This document shows, one piece after another, positions 7,549 through 15,519 of a stretch of DNA of 64,000 nt. Under the pieces are notes generated by a model. The model was not told the DNA's origin. It was given only the letters and a program-made list of their open reading frames with translations, and searched no databases. The DNA comes from Janthinobacterium silvisoli (GTDB lineage: Bacteria > Pseudomonadota > Gammaproteobacteria > Burkholderiales > Burkholderiaceae_D): NCBI RefSeq assembly GCF_014200725.1, contig NZ_JACHCL010000001.1:806001-870000 (forward strand), in the 5' to 3' direction. The translations under genes were made by a program, and so were the position numbers. Each line of letters begins with the position of its first letter. Positions within the stretch are counted from its first letter, which is position 1.

Positions 7549-8412
7549 TTGTTAGTCATACTCGGATTTATCGTGGTCCTGTTTTCCGTCTTCGGCGGCT
7601 TTGCCTTGAACGGGGGACATCTCGCGGCCCTGTTCCAGCCGCTGGAATTGATGATGATCGCCGGTGCCGCGCTGGGCGCCTTCTTTGTCGGCAACGATGC
7701 CAAAGCCATCCGCGCCACCTTTGCCGCCATCCCCACCCTGTTTGAAAGCGCGAAATACACCAAGGCCCGCTATATGGAACTGATGGGCCTGATGTATGAA
7801 ATCCTCAGCAAGATCCGCAAGGAAGGCCTGATGTCGATCGAAGATGATATCGACGACCCTTATCGCAGTCCCATCTTCGTGAAATACCCGTACACCCTGG
7901 GCGACGAACACATCCTGGAATTCATCACCGATTACCTGCGCCTGATGGTGTCCGGCAATATGGACGCTTACCAGATCGAAAACCTGATGGATAACGAAAT
8001 CGACACGCACCACGAAGATGCGGAAATGCCGATCCAGACAATTTCACAACTGGCCGACGCCATGCCCGCTTTCGGCATCGTCGCCGCCGTGATGGGCGTG
8101 GTCCACACCATGGCCTCCGTCGGCCTGCCGCCAGCCGAGCTGGGCGTACTGATCGCGCAAGCGCTGGTGGGCACCTTCATCGGCATCCTGCTGGCCTACG
8201 GCTTCATCGCCCCCCTGGCCAGCCTGCTGCGCCGCAAGCACCATGAAACGTCGAAGATGTACCAGTGCGCCAAAGTCACCCTGCTGGCCAGCCTGAACGG
8301 CTACGCCCCCGCCCTGGCCGTGGAATTCGGCCGCAAGGTCATTTCCGCCACCGAGCGCCCCTCGTTCAACGAGCTGGAAAACCATGTGCGGCAGGTCAAG
8401 ATACGCAATTAA
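7549..8412 (+). CDS. motA: Flagellar motor stator protein MotA
   Basis: The 287-residue protein is the MotA half of the proton-driven flagellar stator, an inner-membrane protein that normally forms a MotA5-MotB2 complex. Four transmembrane segments are seen (about 1-20, 30-50, 170-190, 200-222). The cytoplasmic loop carries the charged KIRKEGLMSIEDDI segment that contacts FliG, and the two functional prolines are in DAMPAFGIV and YGFIAPLA. The TTG start gives the canonical N-terminus (LVILGFIVVL) and has a good RBS. No motB follows: downstream is non-coding DNA and then an unrelated gene on the other strand. A partner must be encoded elsewhere, or this is a second stator. Confidence 0.92.
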   Translation: MLVILGFIVVLFSVFGGFALNGGHLAALFQPLELMMIAGAALGAFFVGNDAKAIRATFAAIPTLFESAKYTKARYMELMGLMYEILSKIRKEGLMSIEDDIDDPYRSPIFVKYPYTLGDEHILEFITDYLRLMVSGNMDAYQIENLMDNEIDTHHEDAEMPIQTISQLADAMPAFGIVAAVMGVVHTMASVGLPPAELGVLIAQALVGTFIGILLAYGFIAPLASLLRRKHHETSKMYQCAKVTLLASLNGYAPALAVEFGRKVISATERPSFNELENHVRQVKIRN

Positions 8413-8432
8413 GCCCCACGATACGTTCCACG

Positions 8433-8455
8433 GGCGCCGACAACAGTCGGGCGCC
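8433..8455 (+). terminator. Hairpin downstream of motA
   Basis: A GC-rich inverted repeat (GGCGCCGAC / GTCGGGCGCC, one bulged base) with a 4-base loop lies 20 bases past the motA stop. No T-run follows, so it may stabilise the 3' end and not act as an intrinsic terminator. Confidence 0.35.
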
Positions 8456-8544
8456 ATATCCGCAGAAAACCAAGGCCTGTCCCTTCCATTACTTACTTTA
8501 ATCTTGTTTTGGTAATGCGAAGGGCAGCTTTCGCCCCATACCGG

Positions 8545-9081
8545 TCATTGAAGTATTGCTCCTGACTCTGGAACTAGGCTAAATGGGCGCCAGCCGCCTG
8601 GTGGGTCCCATTCACCATCACCACGAATCCGACCCGCGCTCGCATCGTGAAGGACTACACCGTCGATCCCAAGCGGCGACTGCTCCCAGATCAGACCTCC
8701 TGTATGGTCAAAAGCAAGAACTTCAGATGCCGAAGTTACAAGCACTGCGATGCGGCTATTTAGGTTCTCAAGGTCGCACGAATCGTACAGATGGCCAAAG
8801 TAACCGTCCAGCTGATGGCGACGAACTTCGCCAAGGTAAAGATCAACGACGAACACGAACTGCCCAAAGCCGATGTAAACGATGCCCTCAGCGAAACGTG
8901 TACTCTGAAAGCACGAGTACCCTGCGCTGGCAAGAATGTTTACGCGAGTCACCGGCGCACTATGGTGAGCGATCAAGACACTGGCAACGATGTTGGATTC
9001 TGAGGTTGGGCCGCGAGCAACAAGGACGCGACCATGTTCACTTTGCTCGCCAAGACTAAGAAATTTAACTTCCATCTGCAT
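8545..9081 (-). CDS. Conserved hypothetical protein, beta-strand rich
   Basis: A 178-residue protein with no signal peptide or membrane segment. It has short repeated strand patterns, such as VFVVDLYLGEVRRHQLDGYF and EVLAFDHTGGLIWEQSPLG, that recall the blades of PQQ/WD-type propellers. It ends in GEWDPPGGWRPF, a block I associate with widely distributed uncharacterised proteins. It is too short for a full propeller. It stands alone between motA and a MITE-like element and is convergent with motA. Either of two Mets (residues 1 or 3) could be the start. Function unknown. Confidence 0.65.
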   Translation of the reverse strand: MQMEVKFLSLGEQSEHGRVLVARGPTSESNIVASVLIAHHSAPVTRVNILASAGYSCFQSTRFAEGIVYIGFGQFVFVVDLYLGEVRRHQLDGYFGHLYDSCDLENLNSRIAVLVTSASEVLAFDHTGGLIWEQSPLGIDGVVLHDASAGRIRGDGEWDPPGGWRPFSLVPESGAILQ

Positions 9082-9115
9082 TTATTTCCAAGGAATACGT
9101 CGAGTGACCGCTTCT

Positions 9116-9262
9116 GGCCCAGGCTGTGTAAAAACGCAAAAACTTGAAATTTTCATGGGTAGGGTTACCCTTCCCGACCCTGAGAAGATCGCTTAGCGAG
9201 CGTTTTGAGAGGCCGATTTTTTTGTTCGCGGTTTTTCCTCACGTTTTTACACAGCCTGGGCC
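9116..9262. mobile_element. MITE-like element with perfect 21-bp terminal inverted repeats
   Basis: A 147-bp element bounded by a perfect 21-bp inverted repeat (9116-9136 and 9242-9262; the outer part of each arm reads GGCCCAGGCTGTGTAAAAAC). The flanks extend the similarity outward imperfectly (TGACCGC on both sides). The interior has no ORF of note. Ends of the type AGGCTGTGTAAAAACG resemble terminal repeats of some insertion sequences, so this may be a non-autonomous derivative or the fused ends of a deleted IS. I saw no second copy in the window. Confidence 0.6.
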
Positions 9263-9516
9263 GTTGGCGGTCATCCGTCTACGACTGCATCTGGCCAAAC
9301 CCGGCCAGTTCCCACCAGGATAGCATTTTATCTATCTGTAAAATATGCAAGATTCAATACCGCCGGCATACGATGTGCGGGGGATAAAGGGATGCCAAGG
9401 CAGCAGGGCGACACCCGGCCTGCGGTATCAGCCGAGGTTTGTTTTGTCGTCCGGCTTGAAGAGCATGCCCGCTGAGTTGCAGGTGAGTTGCCGGTGAATT
9501 GCCGGTGAGCCGGCCG
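9263..9516. other. Non-coding stretch
   Basis: Together with the MITE-like element this makes 435 bases without a gene (9082-9516). In this half I see no ORF with family resemblance, no convincing hairpin and no clear promoter. Near the end, at about 9475-9510, GTGAGTTGCCGGTGAATTGCC-type near-repeats (units of about 11 bases containing TTGCCGGTGA) occur just past the DUF4153 stop codon. Confidence 0.4.
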
Positions 9517-11340
9517 CTATTCTTCCGGGCAGCTCAATTCATCTTCGTTGCCATATAAACTCATCGGCACACGCACGCCATCGATTTCCAGTTCGCGCGT
9601 TTTGGGTGGCAGTAGCTGGAAGTCGCCGGCCTGCAGCCGTTCGCGCAGGGGCTTGCAGCGCAGTGCTTCGGATGGGATCTGGCCGCGCGCGTACCAACTG
9701 CCATCGGCTTTTTCGGCCAGCAAGACGGAGCTGGCGCGTGGGTCGTTGCTGATCAGGAGTACTTCCTGCTTGCCGTCGCCATCAAAGTCCAGCAGGTATG
9801 CGTCGCACTGCTGCCCTGCCCGCTTCAAACAGGCGGGCAAGCGCCAGGCTGGGCCTACCGCGCTCCAGTCCTGGCGCAGGAAAGACTCTGGCAGTGTGGC
9901 CGTGGCGGGGCGCACGGTCAGGTTGATCGCCACGTTGCTGAGCGCACCGCTTTCATCGTAACGGCTTTCGCGCTTGAGCACGGCTTCGGCGCGGGCCTGC
10001 AGAATCGCGGCGTCGGCACCTGTGCTGCGGTTCTTGAGTTGCTGCAAGGCAGCCTGGCCATAACGGGCGCCCTCGAAACGCAGGTACTCGACATCAAATT
10101 TGTCTGCACTCACCTTGCCGCTGTCCAGCCGCGCCATCTGGCTGGCGACCGACAGGCGGGCCGGGTCGGCCAGTGGCGTGAACAGCGCGAACAGCACCAG
10201 CAAGCTGACAAAGGCGGTGGCTACGTTGATATGGGAAATTAAATGCAGCCAGTCGCCATATTTGCTGGCCGCCCAGGCGTAGCCCAGCGCATAACAGGTG
10301 GCAATCACCATGCAGGCGGCGGCGATCAGGCGGTCGGCCGTCCAGCCATGCGACATCACGCGCAGGGTCAAGGCATAGATGGCGATACCGACCAGCCATG
10401 GCAGCAGCAGACAGGACAGCCGCGTGCCGATGCGGATGGCGCGCGCCACGCCCAAGCCCACTTCGCCATTTTGAAACGCGGCATTGATCAGCACCACCAG
10501 CAGACCGGCCATGCCCAGCAGCACGGAAGCCGCATGGCGCGTGGCCCACAGGCGCTCGAAGCCGATAAATGGCAAGGTCAGCAGGAAGCCGGCCACCAGC
10601 ACGGCGGCGATCGGCAGCAGCCAGGACATCAGCACCAATAACAGCGTGCGGATGCCGCGCACGATGGCCGGGCGCACATCGGTGATGTGGATGGCGAAGG
10701 AAAACGCAAAACACAGCACGGGGATCACGAACCAGGCTTTACTGAGCAGCTTGCGCAGGAAATCGAGTTTAATCAGCAAGAACAATTGCCCGCCCAGCCA
10801 CAGCACCAGCCATAGCACGGCCACGAACAGCAGGGAAAACAGCAGCTGGATAGCCAGTTTCCAGGCGATTTCAAAATAGGTGGCATAGCGCGCCACCCGC
10901 CGCCTGTCGTGCGCGCTCGACAGCACCAGGGCATGGGCGATAAAAAAGCCCAGCACGCAAAAACCGAATAGCTGCGATGAAACCAGATACAAGGGGTTGG
11001 CAGGCGCGTAAGCCGCTACCTGCCTGACGTCGCGCCACACATCGTGCGCAGCAAGCACCGTCAGCACGGCGGCCGCCGCCAGCATCCACAGCACGAGGCG
11101 CCTGGCAGACATATGGCCCAGGCTGGACACCAGCAGCACCGGCAGCAACACACCGATCAATATCAAGGGCGCCAGCAGATAAGCATGCGTGGCGATCCAT
11201 GCCTTGTTTTGCACGGCGCTATACAGCCAGTACAGCAGCAAGCCCTGCAACAAACCCGTCACCAGGCGCGTGGCAGCGATGCGGGGCGCCACCACGGGAT
11301 CGAGCAAGGGCGTATCTTTGGCTGCGGGGGCTTGCTGCAT
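9517..11340 (-). CDS. DUF4153-containing polytopic membrane protein
   Basis: A 607-residue protein. The first two thirds are about a dozen hydrophobic segments, beginning ATRLVTGLLQGLLLYWLYSA. The last 200 residues form a soluble domain containing YLLDFDGDGKQEVLLISNDPR, which resembles an FG-GAP/VCBS-like calcium-binding loop. The N-terminal membrane part matches the DUF4153 family, whose role is unknown. I chose the ATG at 11340 because AAAGGA lies seven bases upstream; the frame remains open to 11376. It follows the TetA-like pump gene on the same strand by 58 bases. Where the C-terminal domain lies relative to the membrane is not determinable by eye. Confidence 0.75.
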   Translation of the reverse strand: MQQAPAAKDTPLLDPVVAPRIAATRLVTGLLQGLLLYWLYSAVQNKAWIATHAYLLAPLILIGVLLPVLLVSSLGHMSARRLVLWMLAAAAVLTVLAAHDVWRDVRQVAAYAPANPLYLVSSQLFGFCVLGFFIAHALVLSSAHDRRRVARYATYFEIAWKLAIQLLFSLLFVAVLWLVLWLGGQLFLLIKLDFLRKLLSKAWFVIPVLCFAFSFAIHITDVRPAIVRGIRTLLLVLMSWLLPIAAVLVAGFLLTLPFIGFERLWATRHAASVLLGMAGLLVVLINAAFQNGEVGLGVARAIRIGTRLSCLLLPWLVGIAIYALTLRVMSHGWTADRLIAAACMVIATCYALGYAWAASKYGDWLHLISHINVATAFVSLLVLFALFTPLADPARLSVASQMARLDSGKVSADKFDVEYLRFEGARYGQAALQQLKNRSTGADAAILQARAEAVLKRESRYDESGALSNVAINLTVRPATATLPESFLRQDWSAVGPAWRLPACLKRAGQQCDAYLLDFDGDGKQEVLLISNDPRASSVLLAEKADGSWYARGQIPSEALRCKPLRERLQAGDFQLLPPKTRELEIDGVRVPMSLYGNEDELSCPEE

Positions 11341-11398
11341 AGTCATTCCTTTAAAATCTGCAATGCCATATTGCATGCCCAGCCATTATTGCATTTCG

Positions 11399-12613
11399 TT
11401 ATCCTCCTCTCAACAAAGATTCATCTGCTTTCGCGTCCCTGCCAGCATTGCGGGTGCCCAGCACGATCAGCGGCAGCGCAATCACATTGAGGACGACCAC
11501 CGACAGCCAGATAGCGCCAGGCCACGTTTGCCGGACGACAAAATAAAAGCTGGAAAACGCCAGCGGTGCGATGATGGACGCCAGGCTGACCACCGACGCC
11601 AGCAAACCCTGGAACTGGCCCTGGCGATCCTCTTCCACCTGCCGCGTGGCCAGTGCTTGCAAGGCCGGCACGCCGATACCACCCAGGGCAAAGATGGGCA
11701 TGATGGCAAAGATGATCCAGCCTTCCCGGGCGAAAGCCATCACGACCAAAGCGATGCTGGCGCAGCCCACGCCAAGCAGCACGGCGCCGCGCTCGCCCAA
11801 TAAGCGCGTCGCCGGGCCAGGCAAGAATGCCTGCACCAGGGTCTGGCATACGCCGAACATGCCCAGCGACAAGCCGATCCACAAGCCATTCCAGCCGAAA
11901 CTGTCATGGCCCCACAGCGCCCAGCAAGTGCCATACACTTCGCCGGTGGCGCTCAGGATAAAGAACACGCAGATAATGGGCAGCAAAGCCTTCATGGAAA
12001 ACGCCCAGCGCAAAGGCCGCAGCGGGTTAAGTTCGGCCAGAACAATCTTTTGCTTTTGCGGCGTGCGCGACTCCGGCAGTACAAACAAGGCCAGCAAAAA
12101 GTTAGCCGCATTCAGCACGGCGGCGGCAATAAAGGGCAGCCGCAGCCAATAGTCGCCCAGCACGCCGCCGAGCACGGGGCCGACGATAAATCCCAAGCCG
12201 AACACGGCGTTCAGCAAGCCGAAGCGGCGCGCGCGCGTTTCTTCGGGGGAAATATCTGTGATATAGGCGGTGGCGACGGACACATTGGCGCTGGTCAGCC
12301 CCGCAATCGCCCGACCCAGCAGCAGCATCCACAATTGGGGCGCGAACGCCATCAGTACATAGTTCACCGCCGCGCCCGCCAGCGAAATCAGCAGCACGGG
12401 ACGCCGGCCCAGCTTGTCGCTCAACAGACCCAGCACCGGCGCGCAGATAAATTGCATGGTGGCATACAGCGCCGTCATGATGCCGATATAGGGTGCGATA
12501 TTGCCCGCATGCGTGACTTCCGCCAGCAGCCGCGGCAGGATCGGGAAAATCAGGCCGATGCCGGCCGCGTCGAGCGCGATGGTGGCAAAGATGATCAGCA
12601 GCGGCTTGTTCAT
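11399..12613 (-). CDS. MFS drug efflux transporter, TetA-like
   Basis: A 404-residue major facilitator transporter with 12 predicted membrane segments, acting as a drug/proton antiporter at the inner membrane. The N-terminus (LDAAGIGLIFPILPRLL), the loop 2-3 motif A (GLLSDKLGRRPVLL) and LTSANVSVATAYITDI follow the TetA/TCR family closely. The start codon overlaps the stop of the upstream flavin monooxygenase (ATGA), so translation of the two is coupled. A TetR gene is divergent at the head of the unit. The cluster suggests resistance to, or handling of, a polycyclic aromatic compound, but tetracycline itself is not proven; chromosomal TetA-like pumps often have other substrates. Confidence 0.85.
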   Translation of the reverse strand: MNKPLLIIFATIALDAAGIGLIFPILPRLLAEVTHAGNIAPYIGIMTALYATMQFICAPVLGLLSDKLGRRPVLLISLAGAAVNYVLMAFAPQLWMLLLGRAIAGLTSANVSVATAYITDISPEETRARRFGLLNAVFGLGFIVGPVLGGVLGDYWLRLPFIAAAVLNAANFLLALFVLPESRTPQKQKIVLAELNPLRPLRWAFSMKALLPIICVFFILSATGEVYGTCWALWGHDSFGWNGLWIGLSLGMFGVCQTLVQAFLPGPATRLLGERGAVLLGVGCASIALVVMAFAREGWIIFAIMPIFALGGIGVPALQALATRQVEEDRQGQFQGLLASVVSLASIIAPLAFSSFYFVVRQTWPGAIWLSVVVLNVIALPLIVLGTRNAGRDAKADESLLRGG

Positions 12614-14151
12614 TGCACAGTCACGGGCGATGAAGCGAACCAGCGGCGCAGCGCCTGCTCCAGGCCGTCCGTGCTGTCGCCATCGGCCGCCCAGGCAATG
12701 CAGGCGTCGGGACGGATCAGCATGGACGGTCCGTGATCGATGGCCACGCAGCGCAGCTGCTGCGTCGCTGCGGCAACGATACGGGAGGCGGCGGCCCCGT
12801 GCGAGGCGTCGAGAAAGACCCCCTTGCCATCCTGCATCACATCATACAGCGTCACGCCGGCGTCGCCATGGCCGATGGGCCTGTCGCCGATCAGCCGGCC
12901 CACCTCGTCGCGCTCAGAACCGAGCTCGTAGCGCGTGGACAGGCCGCTCATCATTTCGCCGATGCGCCGGTTGACGTCATCGAACTGCATCAGTTCGGCG
13001 ATCAGTTCACGCATGGCGCCCGCTTGCGGATCGGGCCGCATGATGGCGACCTGGGCCAGGGTATTGGCCAGCACCGCCTGGGCCACGGGATGGCGTTCGG
13101 CCGTGTAGCTGTCGATCAAACTGTCGGGCATGTCGCCGCGCAAGACCGCCGCCAGCTTCCAGCCCAGGTTAGCCGCATCGGCCAAGCCCAGGCTCAGGCC
13201 CTGGCCGCCAAACGGCGTATGGATATGCGCCGCATCGCCGGCCAGCAGCACCCGTCCCTGGCGATAGGTCGCGGCCAGGCGCGTGTTGTCGGTCCACCGG
13301 CTGGCGCTACCCAGCGCGTTGACGCGCACCTCCATGCCGCTGATACGGCGCAGCACGCTTTCAATCTCTTCACGCGTGACGGGCGCCTCGCGATTTTCCG
13401 GCGTGCCTGAAAAATCGAGCATGAACAGGCGGCGCGACTCGGGGTGGGCCGAGGGGCCGTAGGAAAACACGCCGCCCGAGGTGCGGTTCCAGCCGATCGG
13501 CAACAGGCGCTCGGGATGGTCGATCTCGGCCACGGCCTGGTAAAACGTCGAGCTGGGCGGCGTGCCGGGAAAGTCAAAACCGGCCATCTTGCGGATGCTG
13601 CTGCGCCCGCCGTCACAGGCAATCAGCCAGCAGCAACGCAGCTGGCCGGCGCCCGTATCCGATATCCACGCCACCTCGACGCCATCGTCCTGCTGCACCA
13701 CGCCGGTGACGTCGCAGCCGCGGCGCACCTCGATGCCGAGCGCCTGCACCCGTTCGGCCAGCATGGCTTCAATGCTGTGCTGGTCGACCGGACGCGGGCG
13801 CCGGTGCGGCTCTGTCTGCGCATCCTTGCGTATCAGGGGCAAACCAGCGAAATGGCCGCTGAACTTCGAGTCCTTGCCGCGCACCTGGGCGCCCGGCTGT
13901 TGCGCGAACGATTGCATCAGCTCAAAAGCCCGCGCCTCCACATCCCCCATGGCGGGCGCCATGCCGCGGCGCTGCAAGGCTTCACTTCCCAGGGGACCGA
14001 TCCCCAGGGCCTTCATCACCTTGCTCGGTGCGGCCAGGCGCTCCAGCACCACGACGCGCGCACCGCCCAGGGTTAATTCGATGGCGGCCAGCAGCCCGAC
14101 CGGTCCTGCGCCGACGACGACAACCTGTGTTTGCTCATTGATTTGATTCAT
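12610..14151 (-). CDS. FAD-dependent aromatic monooxygenase (PheA/TfdB/TetX-like)
   Basis: A 513-residue class A flavoprotein monooxygenase that would hydroxylate an aromatic substrate with NAD(P)H and O2. Visible motifs are the FAD dinucleotide fold VVVGAGPVGLLAA near the N-terminus, the DG motif CDGGRSSIRKM and the GD motif VLLAGDAAHIHTPFGGQGL. The C-terminal third is the thioredoxin-like domain common in phenol hydroxylase-type members. I chose the ATG at 14151 (MNQINEQTQ), because the extension to 14184 crosses the operator. It is coupled to the TetA-like pump by a 4-base overlap. Together with the pump and TetR it looks like an inactivate-and-export module for a polyketide or other aromatic. 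Confidence 0.87.
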   Translation of the reverse strand: MNQINEQTQVVVVGAGPVGLLAAIELTLGGARVVVLERLAAPSKVMKALGIGPLGSEALQRRGMAPAMGDVEARAFELMQSFAQQPGAQVRGKDSKFSGHFAGLPLIRKDAQTEPHRRPRPVDQHSIEAMLAERVQALGIEVRRGCDVTGVVQQDDGVEVAWISDTGAGQLRCCWLIACDGGRSSIRKMAGFDFPGTPPSSTFYQAVAEIDHPERLLPIGWNRTSGGVFSYGPSAHPESRRLFMLDFSGTPENREAPVTREEIESVLRRISGMEVRVNALGSASRWTDNTRLAATYRQGRVLLAGDAAHIHTPFGGQGLSLGLADAANLGWKLAAVLRGDMPDSLIDSYTAERHPVAQAVLANTLAQVAIMRPDPQAGAMRELIAELMQFDDVNRRIGEMMSGLSTRYELGSERDEVGRLIGDRPIGHGDAGVTLYDVMQDGKGVFLDASHGAAASRIVAAATQQLRCVAIDHGPSMLIRPDACIAWAADGDSTDGLEQALRRWFASSPVTVQ

Positions 14152-14170
14152 AATATACCCAATCCAAATA

Positions 14171-14183
14171 TGTACTAAGTACA
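14171..14183. promoter_or_regulatory. Palindromic operator TGTACTAAGTACA
   Basis: A perfect 6-1-6 palindrome midway between the divergent monooxygenase (starting at 14151) and TetR (starting at 14209) genes. Its size and place fit a TetR-family operator controlling both directions. Binding by the adjacent regulator is inference. Confidence 0.65.
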
Positions 14184-14208
14184 CATAAGATATGCTATGA
14201 TCTGCCGC

Positions 14209-14847
14209 ATGTCAACACCAACCGACCTGCGCACCCGCAAACGCCTGGCCACGCGCCAGACCATCTCCAATATCGCCACGCGGCTATTTCTCGAACGGGG
14301 CTTCGATCATGTGAAAGTCGATGAGATTGCGGCGGCGGCCGATGTGGGACGGATGACGGTGTTCAACCACTTCCCGCGCAAGGAAGACATGTTCTTCGAC
14401 CGCGATGAAGAGGGACGAGAAGCCTTGCGCTCAGCCTTGCGCCAGCGCAATCCCGGCATCTCGCCGCTCGAAACCTTGCGCCTGCTGGCGCATGGCCTGG
14501 TGGCGGACGATAGTCCCTATATGCGGTTTTCTGCCGGAAGCCAGGGTTTTATCGCCACCATCGAAGGCAGTGAAACCCTGAAGGCCAGGGCCAGGGCGAT
14601 ACGCGACGAGATCGCGCAATTGCTGGCGGCAGAACTGGCGCACTCGGCAGGACGGGAAGTGGACGATAGCGATGCCCAACTGGCGGCGGGCCTGGTCGTA
14701 GCAAGCTGGACGGTGGCCCTGATCCAGGCGCACCAGGCTTACCGGCTGGGGCAAGATGTAAGCCAGGCACAAGCCGTGTTCCTGGCCATGATCGACAAGG
14801 GCAGCATCGGCGTACAGGCGGCGATGGCCGGCACGCCTTATGCCTGA
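14209..14847 (+). CDS. TetR-family transcriptional regulator
   Basis: A 212-residue TetR repressor. The helix-turn-helix domain reads TRQTISNIATRLFLERGFD, then EIAAAADVGRMTVFNHFPRKEDMFF; the NHFPRKEDMF variant is typical of regulators of efflux and oxygenase genes. I chose the ATG at 14209 (MSTPTDLRTRKRL) over 14197, because only the former begins at the usual distance from the first helix. It is divergent from the flavin monooxygenase/TetA-like operon with a palindrome in between, so it is the likely repressor of that operon. The ligand is presumably the exported or hydroxylated compound. Confidence 0.88.
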   Translation: MSTPTDLRTRKRLATRQTISNIATRLFLERGFDHVKVDEIAAAADVGRMTVFNHFPRKEDMFFDRDEEGREALRSALRQRNPGISPLETLRLLAHGLVADDSPYMRFSAGSQGFIATIEGSETLKARARAIRDEIAQLLAAELAHSAGREVDDSDAQLAAGLVVASWTVALIQAHQAYRLGQDVSQAQAVFLAMIDKGSIGVQAAMAGTPYA

Positions 14848-14864
14848 AGACCAATTAGCGTCTT

Positions 14865-14988
14865 ACAACGCTTAACAAAACTGTAGCGAGCGGAAGGGAG
14901 AGGTGGTCGAGAAGCACAACCGTACGCAGGTACGGTGAGCATCGCAGGCCGCCTATACCGACGCGCAGTAAGTTTTGATAGGCGTTGT
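14865..14988. repeat. 124-bp palindromic element (MITE/REP-like)
   Basis: An 18-bp inverted repeat with two mismatches forms the ends (14865-14882 and 14971-14988; right arm starts AGTTTTGATAGGCGTT). Inside is a perfect 7-4-7 hairpin (ACCGTAC / GTACGGT, 14919-14936). There is no ORF of note. The right end abuts the stop codon of rraA. The structure suggests a small dispersed element also able to form a transcript end between the convergent TetR and rraA genes. I recall similar sequences between genes in related bacteria, but no second copy lies in this window. Confidence 0.55.
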
Positions 14989-15482
14989 TAATCGAGTTCC
15001 TGGCGTGACACCAGGATACCATCGGCGTCCGCGTAGATCCAGTCACCGGGCGAGACATCCACGCCGCTGATCTGCACGCGCACGTCCACCTGGCCGGCGC
15101 CCGTCTTGCCGCTCTTGCGCGGATGCGTGGCCAGCGCCCGCACGCCGATCTCGCAGACATTAATTTCATCGCAATCGCGGATGCAGCCATCGACCACGAT
15201 GCCGGCCCAGCCATTATTTTGCGCCAGCACGCCCAGTTGCCCACCCACCAGCGCGCGCCGCAGGCTGCCACCGCCATCGATCACCAATACATGGCCATGG
15301 CCCGGCGTTTCCAGGGTGCTGCGCACCAGCGCGTTATCTTCAAACACTTGCACGGTGGTGGCCGGCCCGCAAAAACGCAGCTTTTGCCCGAACGAACGGT
15401 ACACGGGCGGCAGCACCGCCAGGGTGCCGTCGTCCAGCATGGCAGCGTAATCATCGCACAGGTCGGTGGTGGCAAAGGTCAT
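14988..15482 (-). CDS. rraA: RraA-family protein (regulator of RNase E / HMG aldolase fold)
   Basis: A 164-residue protein of the RraA family, whose members bind RNase E and inhibit mRNA decay or, in relatives, cleave 4-hydroxy-4-methyl-2-oxoglutarate. The signature [28 protein letters not shown] is close to E. coli RraA, and the length is the same as that of the 160-residue family. The CIRD segment contains the Arg-Asp pair that in aldolase relatives binds the metal and substrate, so an enzymatic role cannot be excluded. It starts just upstream of nothing else on its strand; an MFS gene follows separately from 16755 to 15520. Confidence 0.85.
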   Translation of the reverse strand: MTFATTDLCDDYAAMLDDGTLAVLPPVYRSFGQKLRFCGPATTVQVFEDNALVRSTLETPGHGHVLVIDGGGSLRRALVGGQLGVLAQNNGWAGIVVDGCIRDCDEINVCEIGVRALATHPRKSGKTGAGQVDVRVQISGVDVSPGDWIYADADGILVSRQELD

Positions 15483-15519
15483 GGCATCTCCGTCAGCGTG
15501 GTCTCAGATGCCGCTAATT

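Noticed and set aside
8545..9516. Possible IS transposase around the MITE-like element
   Set aside because: No frame within or near the element has transposase motifs. The only supported gene is the hypothetical protein on the minus strand.
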